This document shows, in pieces, positions 33,774 through 44,781 of a stretch of DNA of 64,000 nt; the stretch's first letter is position 1; every line of letters begins with the position of its first letter. Source of the DNA: Bidens hawaiensis (taxonomy: Eukaryota > Streptophyta > Magnoliopsida > Asterales > Asteraceae). The translations under genes and the position numbers were made by a program. The notes beneath the pieces were generated by a model. The model searched no databases and was not told the origin of the DNA. It saw only the letters and a list, made by a program, of their open reading frames with translations. The stretch spans positions 1-64,000 of the forward strand of contig JAIQDT010001124.1 of assembly GCA_021521415.1 (NCBI GenBank), in the 5' to 3' direction.

Positions 33774-35335
33774 AAAAGCTTTGGATTTGATCGAAGATTA
33801 GTTGGTTAGTGTGCTTGTTTGGTTTACGTATTTCATGTTTTTGTAATAAATCCTTGTGGATATGTTTGTATTAGGTCATTAATTATCATCAAATTTATGG
33901 TATCAATCAGAATTTACCAAGTTTTATTGGAACAACAGCATATTCTGTAGCTGACACCATGAGCGAACCGAACCATTCACATGTTTTTGTATAAAACTTG
34001 TACCCCGGTTAAATTTTGTGCACGTCTCTATTTTTTCCAATCGAAGATATTTGATCAAGTTGTCTACTGACCCCAATTAATTGTATTGTGCTACTTAATT
34101 TTGAATGGTCTATATCGGGACCATAATTTGAAACTGTAAAATTTCAGAGTATTCATATAAATGGAATTCGAAAAATATTATAGGTGTTATTATATCTAAT
34201 AAACGTTTTGTGAATATTTCACAATGAGAAAGTTCATTTTTCTTTTTTCATGAAGTTACGTTGACAAGGTCACAAGGGCGAAGATACACAGACTAATCAT
34301 TTGACTTTCGAATTTTATATTTTATATCAATGTTGTAAAAGTAGGTTTATAAGACCGATTACTCCTCGAGTTTTTGCTACAAGGTATGTCGCCGATGTGA
34401 TCAGCTTCTTTGACTCCGCCTGGTTACTAAGAATCAATCAAAGGTGAACTTGAGCCAATTTTTGACATAAAAAAATAAAATATAATTCGTATTTCTATAA
34501 TACTAAAAAATAAATATTATTTCTTTATTAATGATTAGCAATTTTTAGAATAATTTATTATTTAAAAATATATTTCTCTTATTTATATTGATATTCACAT
34601 ATTTTATCATATTAGTAAACTTATGATATTTAACATATATATAATATCCAAAAATTAATTTTCTTTATATTTACCATGTCCGTGTACTCTTTGAGTATTC
34701 CCCGAGTACACCCAACTGTTTAGTCGAATGCTTAGATCTGCCTAGTGACTTTTTCATGCATATTATTTGAAACTTGTTTGAAGCTATTCTTTTCCGGACC
34801 TTTTTTTTTATGTAACTCTAGTTAAAATGAAATCATTTTCTAGTTACTTTAACCCTTTACGATTAAAGAACAACAAAAATCGTCGACACTGTCACTAGCA
34901 GAAAACTAGACCTTCACCAAAGAATGTTTCCATCACAATTCCGTCAATGAAAATCATCACCGGCGAGATTCCACCAGTGAAGATCTATCGATATATTGGA
35001 TGTGGGTGATATTCATTCTGATGGATCACCAACCAAGACCTCCTCGGTGAATACATATTTATTTCCCAAAGGTGATCTCTCTTTATTAAATGGATATACT
35101 ACATAGAGATAAGTGGTATTTGAATTTTGAGACTGGCAATTCCAACATTTAATTAAGCACCGAACCAACACCGACGACCGGGAACGAAACGAAAACGAAC
35201 CAACATTTTGTTTGGTATTTAGAAAGAATTCTAGCATGCATATATAGAAATCAATACCGACATATTTACCCATGAAAGTTTGCTGGAAATTTAACAAGAC
35301 ACAAACCGAGCGAATTCTGTCAAGTTAACTGTTTA
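33774..35335. other. Intergenic AT-rich sequence
   Basis: No gene, LTR or terminal repeat recognised. The minus-strand ORF at 35013-35297 has no recognisable domain. Confidence 0.5.
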
Positions 35336-35437
35336 CGAAAGACCAGTGGCGAATCCACCCCTTAGAGAGAGGGGTAGCTGTCTACCTTAATTTTATTTTT
35401 TAGTGTTATTCGTATGTGAACATCTCGATCTCCCCCT

Positions 35438-35647
35438 TGTAAGCGTATAATACAACATATGCGCCGTATATGTTATACGGCGTGTAACTTACAAGTCATA
35501 TATACGTCATGTCGTGTATGTATTGTGTGTATATATATATAGGTTTTTTGTTTCTTGTTTTGTAACTATTCATTCTTAAATGATAACATTTTCTCTCCCT
35601 GCTTCATTTCTTCTTTTCTTTTTGTGTCATCGTTTGCAACGGTTACA
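35438..35647 (+). repeat. 5' LTR of the short-LTR Copia element
   Basis: 210 bp. It contains the GCCGTATA-TGT-TATACGGC hairpin. Compared with the 3' LTR it lacks CACTTATACGCTAA near its start, which removes one palindrome. Confidence 0.85.
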
Positions 35648-35660
35648 TGGTATCAGAGCA
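35648..35660 (+). promoter_or_regulatory. Primer binding site, initiator tRNA-Met type
   Basis: TGGTATCAGAGCA starts directly after the LTR. Confidence 0.85.
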
Positions 35661-35726
35661 AGGTTCTTAATCCTGCTTTTTCTCTCAATCCGTTTCCTTC
35701 TTTTTGTCGGTTTTCTCATCTTCATC

Positions 35727-36165
35727 TGATCATTTTATTGATCACTCTTCTATATTGTTCAGGATTTGATTGTTATTTGATCAATTCCATTCGTTTCGTT
35801 CATTTTTTTTTGAGATTTCATCTCTTTTCTTCCTATTTTCATCATTTAAGAAGTTTTATCCATTTAGACTTCATCAAAAGTTCTAAACATGACATATACT
35901 TGTTTTCGAATAGCTTCAAATCATTTCTCATTCATTCTCACTGAAAATCATTTTATTGATCACTCTTCTATATAGTTTAGGATTTGATTGTTATTTGATC
36001 AATTCCGTTTGTTTCGTTCATTTTTTTTTTGAGATTTCATCTCTTTTCTTCTTATTTTCATCGTTTCAGAAGTTTTATCCATTTAGACTTCATCAAAAGT
36101 TCTCAATATGACATATACTTGTTTTCGAATAGTTTCAAATCATTTCTCATTCATTCTCACTGAAA
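35727..36165 (+). repeat. Tandem duplication in the Copia leader
   Basis: A roughly 219-bp unit beginning ATCATTTTATTGATCACTC is repeated twice (from 35727 and 35946) with few differences. It lies in the untranslated leader. Confidence 0.9.
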
Positions 36166-36194
36166 ATCTTGTCGTTTTCCTTGTACTCGACTTA

Positions 36195-36300
36195 TACGTC
36201 GTATAAGTTGTCACATACACGACGCATAAGTCTTTGATCCATCGTATAAGTGTCAGCATATAACACTTATACGCCATATAAACATATACGGCGCATAAGT
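36195..36300 (+). repeat. Cluster of TATACG/CGTATA palindromes
   Basis: ACTTATACGTCGTATAAGT is a perfect palindrome around one central base. It is followed by ACGACGCATAAG, ATCGTATAAGTG, CACTTATACGCC and ATATACGGCGCATAAG. The same motif builds the LTR hairpins of this element. Confidence 0.75.
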
Positions 36301-36351
36301 TTCTTTCGGTCATTCTTTCTTGCGTTTGTTTCGTTTTGTTGTGTTTTCCAA

Positions 36352-37230
36352 ATGGTAGCCTCGAACAATTTTGTTGTTCAAAATATGACCATTGATTCTC
36401 GTTTCTAAATTCTTTGATGGCACTGGTTTCGGAGCTTGGAAAAGAACAATGACGATTGCTCTCTCAGCTAAGAACAAGCTTGGTTTCATCAATAACACTT
36501 TAACCATGCCAGAGAATGAGCAACAACTAGTAATTTGGTAGCATTGTAATGGCATAGTAATCTCATGGATTCTTAACACTCTCACTGGTGACATCAGTAT
36601 TAGTGTTTTGTATGTTGAAACTGCTCAGATTCTTTGGAATAAGCTTAATTCCCGCTATGGTCAGGAAAATAGTGCTAAATTCTATTAATTACAAAAGAAC
36701 ATTTGCCAAATCACTCAAGGAAGCAATGATATTGCTACTTATTTTGCCAAAATGAAGTCGAGATGGGATGAGCTGAATGCGATTAATACCATTCCTTCAT
36801 GTACTTCTGGAGCTGCTCATGTTTTTGCTAAGAGAGATGAGGATCAAAGGCTAATACAATTCCTTGTTGGCCTTAATCCTAGTTATGGCACGATAAGAAG
36901 CAACATTCTGATGATGCGATCTTTTCCTTTTATCAACGTGCATATAGTATTATAATGCAAGATGAGAGTCAAAAAGAAATTCACACCACCCTAATTTCAC
37001 TACATCTTCTGCATATATAAATATAAGCAGTGGAGGTCCTACTAGTGGAGGAATAGGGGAAAACAGGAGAACTTTTGTGTACACTCATTGCAAGAGAAAT
37101 GAGCATTCAGTGAACAAGTGCTATAAGTTGATTGGTTTCCCAAAAGATTTCAAGTTCACCAAAGAAAAGAAGTTTACTAACCTTGCTGAAGATCAAGGAA
37201 AAAGTGATCAAAGTTAGTCTAAGTAGTAGC
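36352..37230 (+). pseudogene. Copia gag remnant
   Basis: After the ATG at 36352 the reading frame shifts to a typical Copia gag (GTGFGAWKRTMTIALSAKNK, LNSRYGQENSAKF, FLVGLNPSYGTIRSNIL). It is interrupted by TAG near 36540, TAA near 36688 and TAA at 36955. A weak knuckle-like segment (CKRNEHSVNKCYKLIGFP) follows near 37090. Confidence 0.8.
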
Positions 37231-40200
37231 AAGGAATAACTCAGCAACAATAGCATGATCTGATGGCTTTACTGCAACACCCTAAAGTTCAACCGGGTAC
37301 TTCAACTACATATACTACATACAGTGCCACAACCATCAATTGGACTCTTTCCGAGGTATAATGTCTTGCAATTATTCAAAATATTATTCCAAATGATCAA
37401 ATCATTGACACTGGTGTGAATGATTATATGTATCATGATCAAAAATTATTTTCAAGCATTTCTTTTCTCAAAAATCCAATTTCATCACTCTTCTTAATGG
37501 CACATCTGTCACAGTCCATCATGTAAACATGGGATTGTTCCTTTGACTGGTAATATTTCCTTGTCAAATATTCTTTTTGTAGCACATTTTAGAAATAATC
37601 TTCTCTCTGTGTTAAGATTATGTTCTGATACTGATGGTATTATTCATTTCTCTAAAACAACCTGTGTCTTGAAGGTCCCTTCTCTGAAGAGCCCATAAGT
37701 TCTTGGTTATATACTGAATGGACTTTACCTCCTGTTGGTCATGTCACACCCCAATTTAAGGTGGAAATGCCGAGGTGCGAACTGTGGTTCACAGCTCACA
37801 AGGTACTATCATACAATATGAAATTTAACAATATCTATTTAATTTATTTTTTTCAAATTTCAACTATGCGGACAAGTTCCAAACATAACAATACTAATCC
37901 AAAACAAAATAAAGTTTAAATATTCTTTATTTTAATGTCTAAAGTCTCTCTATATGTTCTTCACCTTAATTTCAAATCAACTAATAACTTGCATATGCGT
38001 ACAAAATAAACATAGATTTGTCAACAGTACATGTTGAGTGAGATAATCACTAGTTTTGACACTAATAATAATATATATAATAAGTGATAAATGAGCAAAC
38101 CAAATAATGTGAGTATATATCAATCAAACCATGAGCAAATAGTTATGTCAGTTGACCGTAGCCTTGCGAATTGAGCATTGGCTACTATGACTAGCATACA
38201 AATGTAAGTGTCGGTTGACCATCGCCATGCGAATCGGGCTTTGGCTACTAGGACGCGTATGATCATACTTTAATGTGATTATGATGGACCTCTCTGAATA
38301 CAATAAAATAAACACTTAAACAAGTAGCAATTATCATTTAATTGAAATACACACAATATCTAGGTTTGCGAGTTTGTGTATATATATGATATAAAAAGAT
38401 GAATTAAATACGCATATATCCCCAAAACATTTGAAAACAGTAAAATAAAAGGGGAATAATATCTCACCTTATTGCTTAGACGAGTGTGCGAAAAATAAGA
38501 TTAAAAGCACAATTAAATGAACAAACCGTCCTTTAATGTGCTGACTGAGATAAATCGAACAGACCTAAAACTTAGAGATAATAAACTATGATTAAAAACG
38601 AGAATATATCATCCGGAATAGATATGTCTAGAACACCGGTTATGAGATAATTAACATTTAAGCGAGCTGGTACTGACCAGAAACCGAACAACTAGTCAGA
38701 AGTTGGGTTTTGGTCAGTAGCCTTAAAATCACGAGAAAAAAATAAAAGTCTTCTGGACCGAAATTCGGTTTCGTCCAAAAGTGATAGAAATTTATTGGTC
38801 AACTTTATTGACCAATTTGCTCTTAAATGGGTCGGAGTCCAATTGATCCCTTAAATCCCCTCAATATCAGAAATTGATTGAGGGTTATTGTTCTTTGAAT
38901 AAATATGAATGACTTTACAGAAGAAAACTTACCCGAAAATTGTCCATAACGAGGAGAAAAAACTGAGTCAAAGATCAGAAATCGTTAAGTCAACCGACAG
39001 TTTGTCCTTGAAGACGAAAAATACTAAAACGAAGGTGAAATCGGCGGTTTAATGAAGGTGACGGCTAGGAAAGTAGTATTTTGAAGGTGTGGTTTGTTTA
39101 AATAATCAATGGTTCAACTTATGAAACAAGAAATCAACTCAATTAGGGAAACGAATAATATATTGATGATAAAATGGGTCTCATGATCTCCACAATCTCA
39201 ATCAAATCACAAGAAATGAGCCTAGACACAACATATTAGTAGATTAGTTAACTTGTAGCTCAATTTTCATGATTCATGGTCGTTTAGGAGATATTTAGCA
39301 TTAAACAAGAATCGAAAACAAATCTGGCTGAAACTGCGCTCCTTCGCGCAGCGCTAAGGACTCCTTTTACCAGACTTTGATATTTTGACAGTTTTAGTCC
39401 TTGAAGTTCCAAAACTGCATTTTTAAGCCATTTTAAGCAAATTTTAAGAGTTTCTAAGGGCTATTTTGCATAATTGAAAGTTATAGAATCACAAACTAAG
39501 TTAAACACAATTAATTATTAACAAAAGCATTATTTTATTGATACGAAAGATTCGAATTACATTCCCAAATCGGGTAAACAAATACGAATACGATACGAAA
39601 AATCCGAGATGTTGCAGGTCATTAAGCAATTTTCCTGTCTCTTCTTGTGTTTCGAATAATATTTGTAACTCTATTTTAACTTCTAAACTTTGGCACATCA
39701 AACTTGGTCATTACCAAGCAACAAACTAAAACAATTGCTTTTTATCTCTAATGCTTCTTTGAAATCTATTGATCATTGTGATATTTGTCCTAAGACACGA
39801 CAACATAAACTGCCATTTCCTACTACTACCGCATCCACTAGTAAAATTTTTGAGCTAATCCATATTGATGTTTGGGGGCCTTTGTCATACAGCTACTTAC
39901 AATGGCTTTAGATATTTTTTAACCATTGTGGATGATTATAGCAACCACATGAACACATTTGCTTTCAACTAAAAGCAATGCCTTTCCCATTCTTCAATCC
40001 TTTATTGAAATGGTTAGTAACCAGTTTTGCACTAATGTGAAATGCATCAGATCTGATAGTGCTTTTGAACTAGGATCATAGTGCTTATTTGTTGAATAAA
40101 GGCATTATTCATCAAACCACTTATGTAGCTGCCCCTCAACAGAACGACATTGTTGAACGAAAACATAAACACTTGCTTAAAACCTCAAGAGCTCTTATGT

Positions 40201-41960
40201 TTCAATCTAAGCTCCTAGTACAGTTTTGGGGTAACTGTGTTTTAAACTTCGACACATTTAATCTATCGGTTTCCTATCGAAATTCTTCATAATAAAGCCC
40301 CTAGTGAGGTATTAACTGGAAAGAATCCTTTTTATGCTCACATGAAAACTTTTGTTTGTCTTGCTTATGCTTCCATATTGCCTCATGGAAGAGATAAATT
40401 CAAACCAAGGGATGTGCCTTGTATTTTTCTTGGATATCCTCTTGGTAAAAACGCTTATTGACTATATGATCTTGACGCAAACAAGGTTATCATATCAAGA
40501 GATGTTTTCTTCGAAGCTTTGTTTCCTTCAATCACTAAATCCAAAGAAAGTTTCATTTTCCCTTCTATCGATCTCATCAATCAAGTTTTTGATGATCCAC
40601 CCTCTGCTCCTTTTCCTGCTCATGTTCCTGATGTTTCATCTTCCATTCCTAATTTTCTTCCTAATGATCCTACTGAACTTGCTCGAAGATCTTTAGGAAT
40701 TTCCGTTCTATCCTCATACTTAAATGACTATGTTTGTAATAACTCTGAATCTTCTCATCAGTGTTTCCATACTGTCAATTCATGTTTCTCTCCTATCACT
40801 TGCTCTTTTTCTCATCTTCTTCCTTCCAGTCAGTCTCTCACTCAAGCGACCTCTGATTTACATGAGCCAACTTCGTCTAAGGAACCTGCCGGTATTCCTG
40901 AATGGAAAAATGCCATGAAAGCTGAGTTTCAGGCTCTTGAAAAGACTAATACTTGGTATGTTGTTGCTCTTCCACCTGTAAAGAAAGCTATTAAATGAAA
41001 ATGGTTGTTTAAAGTTAAACACAACGCCAATGGGATGATTAAGCATTGTAAAGCATTATTGGTGGTGATAGGCGATACTCAAAAAGAATGGATTGATTAT
41101 AATGTAACTTTTTCTCCTGTTATCAAGATGACCACCATTCGACGCCTTGTAGTTGTTGCTACAAAACGAAGTTGGCCTCTTTTTCAGCTTGATTTTAATA
41201 ATGCTTTTCTTTTTGGGGATTTAGATGAGGATATATTTCTGTCACCAACTCTCCATTGCCTCATTATGTACAACTGAAAGCTCATGAGGGACTCGTTCTT
41301 GATGAACCTTTACGATAGAGGAAACTTGTTGGTAAACTTAATTACCTTACTCACAAAAGACCTAATATTGCTTGTGCTATTCAATTCTGAGTCAATTCAT
41401 GGAAGATCTGAATATGTCTAATTGGAATGCAGCGCTTCACACTCTCTCATATGTCAAAGGCACTTTATCTCAAGGATTATCTTCAACAACAATCCTTCCT
41501 TTGCTATGCAATCACTTTGTGATTCGGTTTGGGCAGCTTGTCCTAATACTCATTGCTCAGTCAGTGGTTTTTATGTTTCACTTGGGGGCTCTCTAATTTC
41601 TTGGAAATCTTAGAAGCAGCTAACTGTTTCTTTGAGCTCAGCTGAAACCAAGTACTGATCTCTTAGACGTGTGACAGCCGAGCTTGCCTGGTTGACAAGA
41701 CTTCTCTCAGAGTTTAATGTTCCTACATTACTCTTGTCACACTCAAATGTGATGTCAGGCTGCAATCTATATTGCCAAGAATCCTATATTTCATGAGTGG
41801 ACAAAGCATGTTGAAATCGATTGTCATTTTGTTCGCGAAAAGTTACATGAGGGATTAGTGACTCTGGTGCATAGGAACACGCAAGATCAGCTTGCGGACA
41901 TTTTTACAAAGAGCTTACCAGGGCCTCATTTTCACTCGCTTTTATGTAAGTTGGGTTTTC
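37231..41960 (+). pseudogene. Copia pol remnant, interrupted by a solo LTR
   Basis: Protease traces at 37400-37500 precede the solo LTR. Integrase resumes at about 39680 ([46 protein letters not shown]). A connection region (40519-40998) and the RT N-terminus (FSPVIKMTTIRRLVVVAT) follow. RT then stops at 41277 and jumps to RNase H (41372-41640: LISWKS, SSAETKY) and the terminal EKLHEG/FTKSLPGPHF-type end. The RT catalytic core is deleted and frames change repeatedly. Confidence 0.8.
37742..39616 (-). mobile_element. Solo LTR of a Tekay-like family
   Basis: 1875 bp, running TGTCACACCCC...TGTTGCA on the plus strand, flanked by the perfect TSD GGTCA (37737-37741 and 39617-39621). Reversed, it aligns by landmarks with the LTRs at 18348 and 25798: TGAGCAA..., the AAGGTGAG region, a GCGCAGCGC segment and the CACCCCAA terminus. 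It is a diverged subfamily. The internal region is absent, as expected after LTR-LTR recombination. Confidence 0.9.
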
Positions 41961-41970
41961 TCAACCTCTA

Positions 41971-41981
41971 ACTTGAGGGGG
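41971..41981 (+). promoter_or_regulatory. Polypurine tract of the short-LTR Copia element
   Basis: CTTGAGGGGGTG lies directly before the 3' LTR, the typical Copia arrangement. Confidence 0.75.
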
Positions 41982-42203
41982 TGTAAGCGTATAACACTTA
42001 TACGCTAATAATACAGCATATACGCCGTATATGTTATACGGCGTGTAACTTACATGCGGTATATGCATATACACCTTGTATGTATTGTATATATATAGGT
42101 TTCTGGTTTCTTGTTTTGTAACTATTCATTCTAATATAATAAAATTTCATCTCTCTGCTTCATTTCTTCTTTTCTTTCTGTGACATTGTTTTTAACGATT
42201 ACA
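41982..42203 (+). repeat. 3' LTR of the short-LTR Copia element
   Basis: 222 bp. It starts TGTAAGCGTATAACACTT and forms two hairpins: AGCGTATAA-CAC-TTATACGCT and ACGCCGTATA-TGT-TATACGGCGT. Confidence 0.87.
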
Positions 42204-42399
42204 CCCATATGAAAAAAATTTCTTAAGTCTGTCACTGTTAAAGACTGTAGTTTTTGGAAAATATAAGGTTTCTCATGGATTGGTCATCGATAACAAGTAT
42301 TGGGCGGATGATAGATGGGGAATCAAACCGGAAACGGTCTAGTGCGAGACATAATTGGTCCCTAATCACCGACAGATCACCAAGGATCATCAGACTATC

Positions 42400-42747
42400 T
42401 GTTGGGCTACAATAAATGGTTTATGCTTTTATATATGTTGTTGGGCTTTCTTTTGTAAACCGAAAAGGGTTTTCGGTGGGCTTGTGATTGTGTTGGGCTT
42501 AGGTATAGTATATGTCCATGCATTTCACCTTGTAAAGGGTTGGTCATTTGTTAGTATTGAAGCCGTGACATTGTGTAAGTTGTTAAGGGCTTAAGCACCC
42601 AACGTATAATATATGTGTGTTTTGAAGCCTTTCTTGTGTGTTCTTATTGCTATTATCATTCACGTATTGAATCAACACGTTGTTATTTTTCGCATTTCAT
42701 CGTGTATTTGGTATCACATTGCAAGATCCTCTGACACGGGACTTACA
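42400..42747 (+). repeat. 5' LTR of the outer SIRE-like element
   Basis: Inferred from TGTTGGGCTACAATAAATGG at the start and ...GGGACTTACA directly before the PBS, 348 bp. No second copy is present in the window to confirm the limits. Confidence 0.65.
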
Positions 42748-42749
42748 AT

Positions 42750-42762
42750 TGGTATCAGAGCC
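42750..42762 (+). promoter_or_regulatory. Primer binding site, initiator tRNA-Met type
   Basis: TGGTATCAGAGCC lies 2 nt after the LTR. Confidence 0.85.
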
Positions 42763-43291
42763 TATAGACCTATTCTAGGCTCGGTTGTGATATCAAGATT
42801 CAATTATTGGGTTCTTGGTTGATGTTTTGGTGTGTTTTCTTGAATTACAAGTGTGGTGGCTGTTGAAGTTGTGTTCATCATGTTCATCAGAATTCTTTTG
42901 ACTATTTTGAACACAAGATTGACCAAAATCAAAACTGGAATTCAAATCCCTGATTTTTAGGGATTTGAGGTTGTTTCCTTATCTAGAAACATTTCAAACG
43001 TGGTTCTCGGGAAGACTTTGATCGTTTTCGGCCAATTGTTCTCAGCCAAGATTGAGGGTTCTCGGGATAGTTTACTGGTTCACTGGTTCTCTGGTTGACT
43101 CAGCAATTCTCGGGTCATTATTCGATTTTTCGAGCAACCAATTAGGTTCTCGGATAGACGGGTTAGTTCTTGGATCAAGTATTTGGTTCCCTGTTTACAC
43201 TTGGGTTCTCTGTTGGGCATACTGTTCATTTGGGCCTGTTTGGATTGGGCTGTTTAAAGACTTTGGTTTTTGTTTTGGGTTTGTAATCATC
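42763..43291 (+). other. Leader of the outer element with repeated GGTTCTCGG motif
   Basis: About eight variants of GGTTCTCGGGA occur between 43000 and 43210 (for example GTGGTTCTCGGG, GGGTTCTCGGGATAG, AGGTTCTCGGATAGA). No ORF of note. Confidence 0.6.
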
Positions 43292-43905
43292 ATGGATTAA
43301 TCCATCAACGCATCTGTTAACTCAGCACTTCACCAGGAGCTAGACTCCATTATGGGTACTGCTACCCGTGTGCCTCGTCTGCTAAAGCACGAAGGCTTCT
43401 ATGAATGGAAATTTAGGTTCGAAAAGTATGTCAAAATGAAGGATGCTAAGGTGTGGAGGAGCATAGTTAGAGGTCCTCAACCAATCACATATGAGACAGC
43501 CGAAAGAGAGATTGCTGTCAAGCCTCTCGAATTGTACGTTGATGCTGACTATGACAAGGTAGAAGAAGATGAGAGGGCACTTGCCACTCTTACTATAGCC
43601 CTGTCACCTGAGATTGCTCAAGGGTTTCGCGAGTTGCAATCAGCAAAGGCCTTATGGGAGGCACTGATAGAGGTCTATGAGGGAAACAAAGACATGAACC
43701 GCAGTCGTTAGGACTTGCTGTGCCAAAAGTTTAATATGTTCAATCATGTTCTGGGTGAGTCCTTGGAAAGTCAGCTGCAAAGATCGTCACACTTGTAACC
43801 GAGATGAGATCAACCAACATACACTTAACTCTCATTGAAACCAACAAGTTGATCAACTCTTTGCCACAAGGATGGGATATGAACGTTGTTATCAAGAAGA
43901 CAAAG
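43292..43905 (+). pseudogene. Outer element gag, N-terminal part
   Basis: ATG at 43292 is followed by TAA at the third codon, then a long frame with VPRLLKHEGFYEWKFRFEKY and ALWEALIEVYEGNKDMNRS. This parallels the N-terminus of the inner element's Gag. TAG at 43709 and later stops break it. It ends at AAGAAGACAAAG, where the inner element is inserted; gag resumes at 58375. Confidence 0.85.
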
Positions 43906-44240
43906 TGTTGGTACATGTGTGTCAGTAGTTCATAGTCTAGCATTTGTAATCGAGTCTGTAATGCAATTATGTTTTGATTATGTTTATATTTGTAACACGC
44001 GAAGTTGTCAACAAGTTCGCTCTGGCGAACTTGTTGAATCAGCGAAGTTATTGACAACTTCGCCTATGGCGAAGTTGTCATGTTTATATACTGTTTCAGC
44101 CGAAACAGTTAGAGTTGGTTTTTTAGGGTTTCGTTTCAGCTGTTTCACTTTGAGTGTTACGTGTCAGTGTCTGTAATAGTGACCTAGTGTCACGTGTTCG
44201 AGTTATCAATATAACGTGTTCGTTCATTGCTTTCGCATCG
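43906..44240 (+). repeat. LTR1 of the inner element, 3' part lost
   Basis: Matches LTR3 (57939-58273) nearly base for base up to GTTCGTTCATTGCT, then departs. The last ~95 bp of the LTR and the PBS are missing. The TATA-like TTTATATAC lies at 44083-44091. Confidence 0.88.
44009..44091 (+). promoter_or_regulatory. LTR promoter: inverted repeats plus TATA box
   Basis: A perfect 12-bp inverted repeat (CAACAAGTTCGC-TCTG-GCGAACTTGTTG, 44009-44036) is followed by GCGAAGTT-ATTGAC-AACTTCGC (44042-44063), one more GGCGAAGTTGTC, and then TTTATATAC (44083). The same block is present in LTR3; LTR2 has lost one half-palindrome. The promoter role is inferred from position. Confidence 0.6.
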
Positions 44241-44476
44241 CCCGGTGCTTTCTGGGGATTGCCATGGCTTTTGGCTGTTCACAATGCCTTTGTGCCTTGT
44301 GGGTTGTCACTAGTTGAGCGGTTCTTGGGAATGTCCATCGTAAAGGTGCATGAGTTGTGTTTGGTTTGTTACGGGTGGTTGGCTCTTTGCTTGTGCAACA
44401 ACTTCCACCCGGCATACCTCTTCAGTTGTTTGTTTGGGCATCTATTGCCTGTCCAAATTGTGGGTTTCTGTGTTGC
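44241..44476. other. Foreign segment replacing LTR end, PBS and leader start
   Basis: This 236-bp sequence (starting TTCGCATCGCCCGGTGC) has no counterpart in LTR2, LTR3 or the second leader. It carries an open frame but no domain that I recognise. Confidence 0.65.
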
Positions 44477-44781
44477 GTACCTGGAATTAGGGTTTCGGCG
44501 AAGATATAAGGATTAGCGAAGTTAACCACAACTTCGCTTACCTCATAAGTTCGCCTTAGCGAAGTTATCCGCAACTTCGCTTTCCACCCAAGTTCGCTTA
44601 CCTCCTAAGTTCGCTCATTCTAAGCGAAGTTATTTTTAACTTCGCCAAGTCAAGCGAATTTAAGACCCAGCGAAGTTCTCTTTTCAGCGAAGTTAACTTT
44701 CAAGCGAAGTTATTCTTAACTTCGCCTACTGAGCTGTTTTAATATTTTTTTTATTTTCAGGTTTTTCAGGTTTTCGCAAGG
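44477..44781 (+). promoter_or_regulatory. Leader hairpin array 1 and 3' splice site before gag
   Basis: Four perfect GCGAAGTT-N6-AACTTCGC hairpins occur at 44516, 44559, 44624 and 44704 (loops AACCAC, ATCCGC, ATTTTT, ATTCTT), with additional single GCGAAGTT and AAGTTCGC half-sites. A T-rich tract ending TTTTATTTTCAG|G (44760) then resembles a 3' splice site 20 nt before the gag ATG. The array recurs at 56459-56675. Confidence 0.8.

Larger units (their letters stand above)
35438..42203 (+). mobile_element. Decayed Ty1/Copia retrotransposon with short LTRs
   Basis: Short LTRs (35438-35647 and 41982-42203), a TGGTATCAGAGC primer site and a PPT bound gag and pol remnants. Flanks are CCCCT and CCCAT, a TSD with one mismatch. 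Without the solo LTR it is about 4.9 kb. Many stops and deletions are present. Confidence 0.85.
35344..42237. mobile_element. Small hAT-like non-autonomous element split by the Copia insertion
   Basis: The left end is CAGTGGCGAATCCACCCC. The right end, inverted, is CAGTGACAGACTTAAG. Flanking octamers CGAAAGAC and TTAAAGAC share six of eight bases. Without the Copia element it would be only about 120 bp. Confidence 0.4.

Noticed and set aside
42355..43300. Several short ORFs in the outer LTR and leader
   Set aside because: They lie in untranslated LTR and leader sequence and are rich in Val/Gly/Phe from the repeated motif; no conservation visible.
44154..44516. 120-codon ORF across the LTR1 replacement segment
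   Set aside because: It spans a chimeric join of LTR, foreign DNA and leader, and shows no domain.
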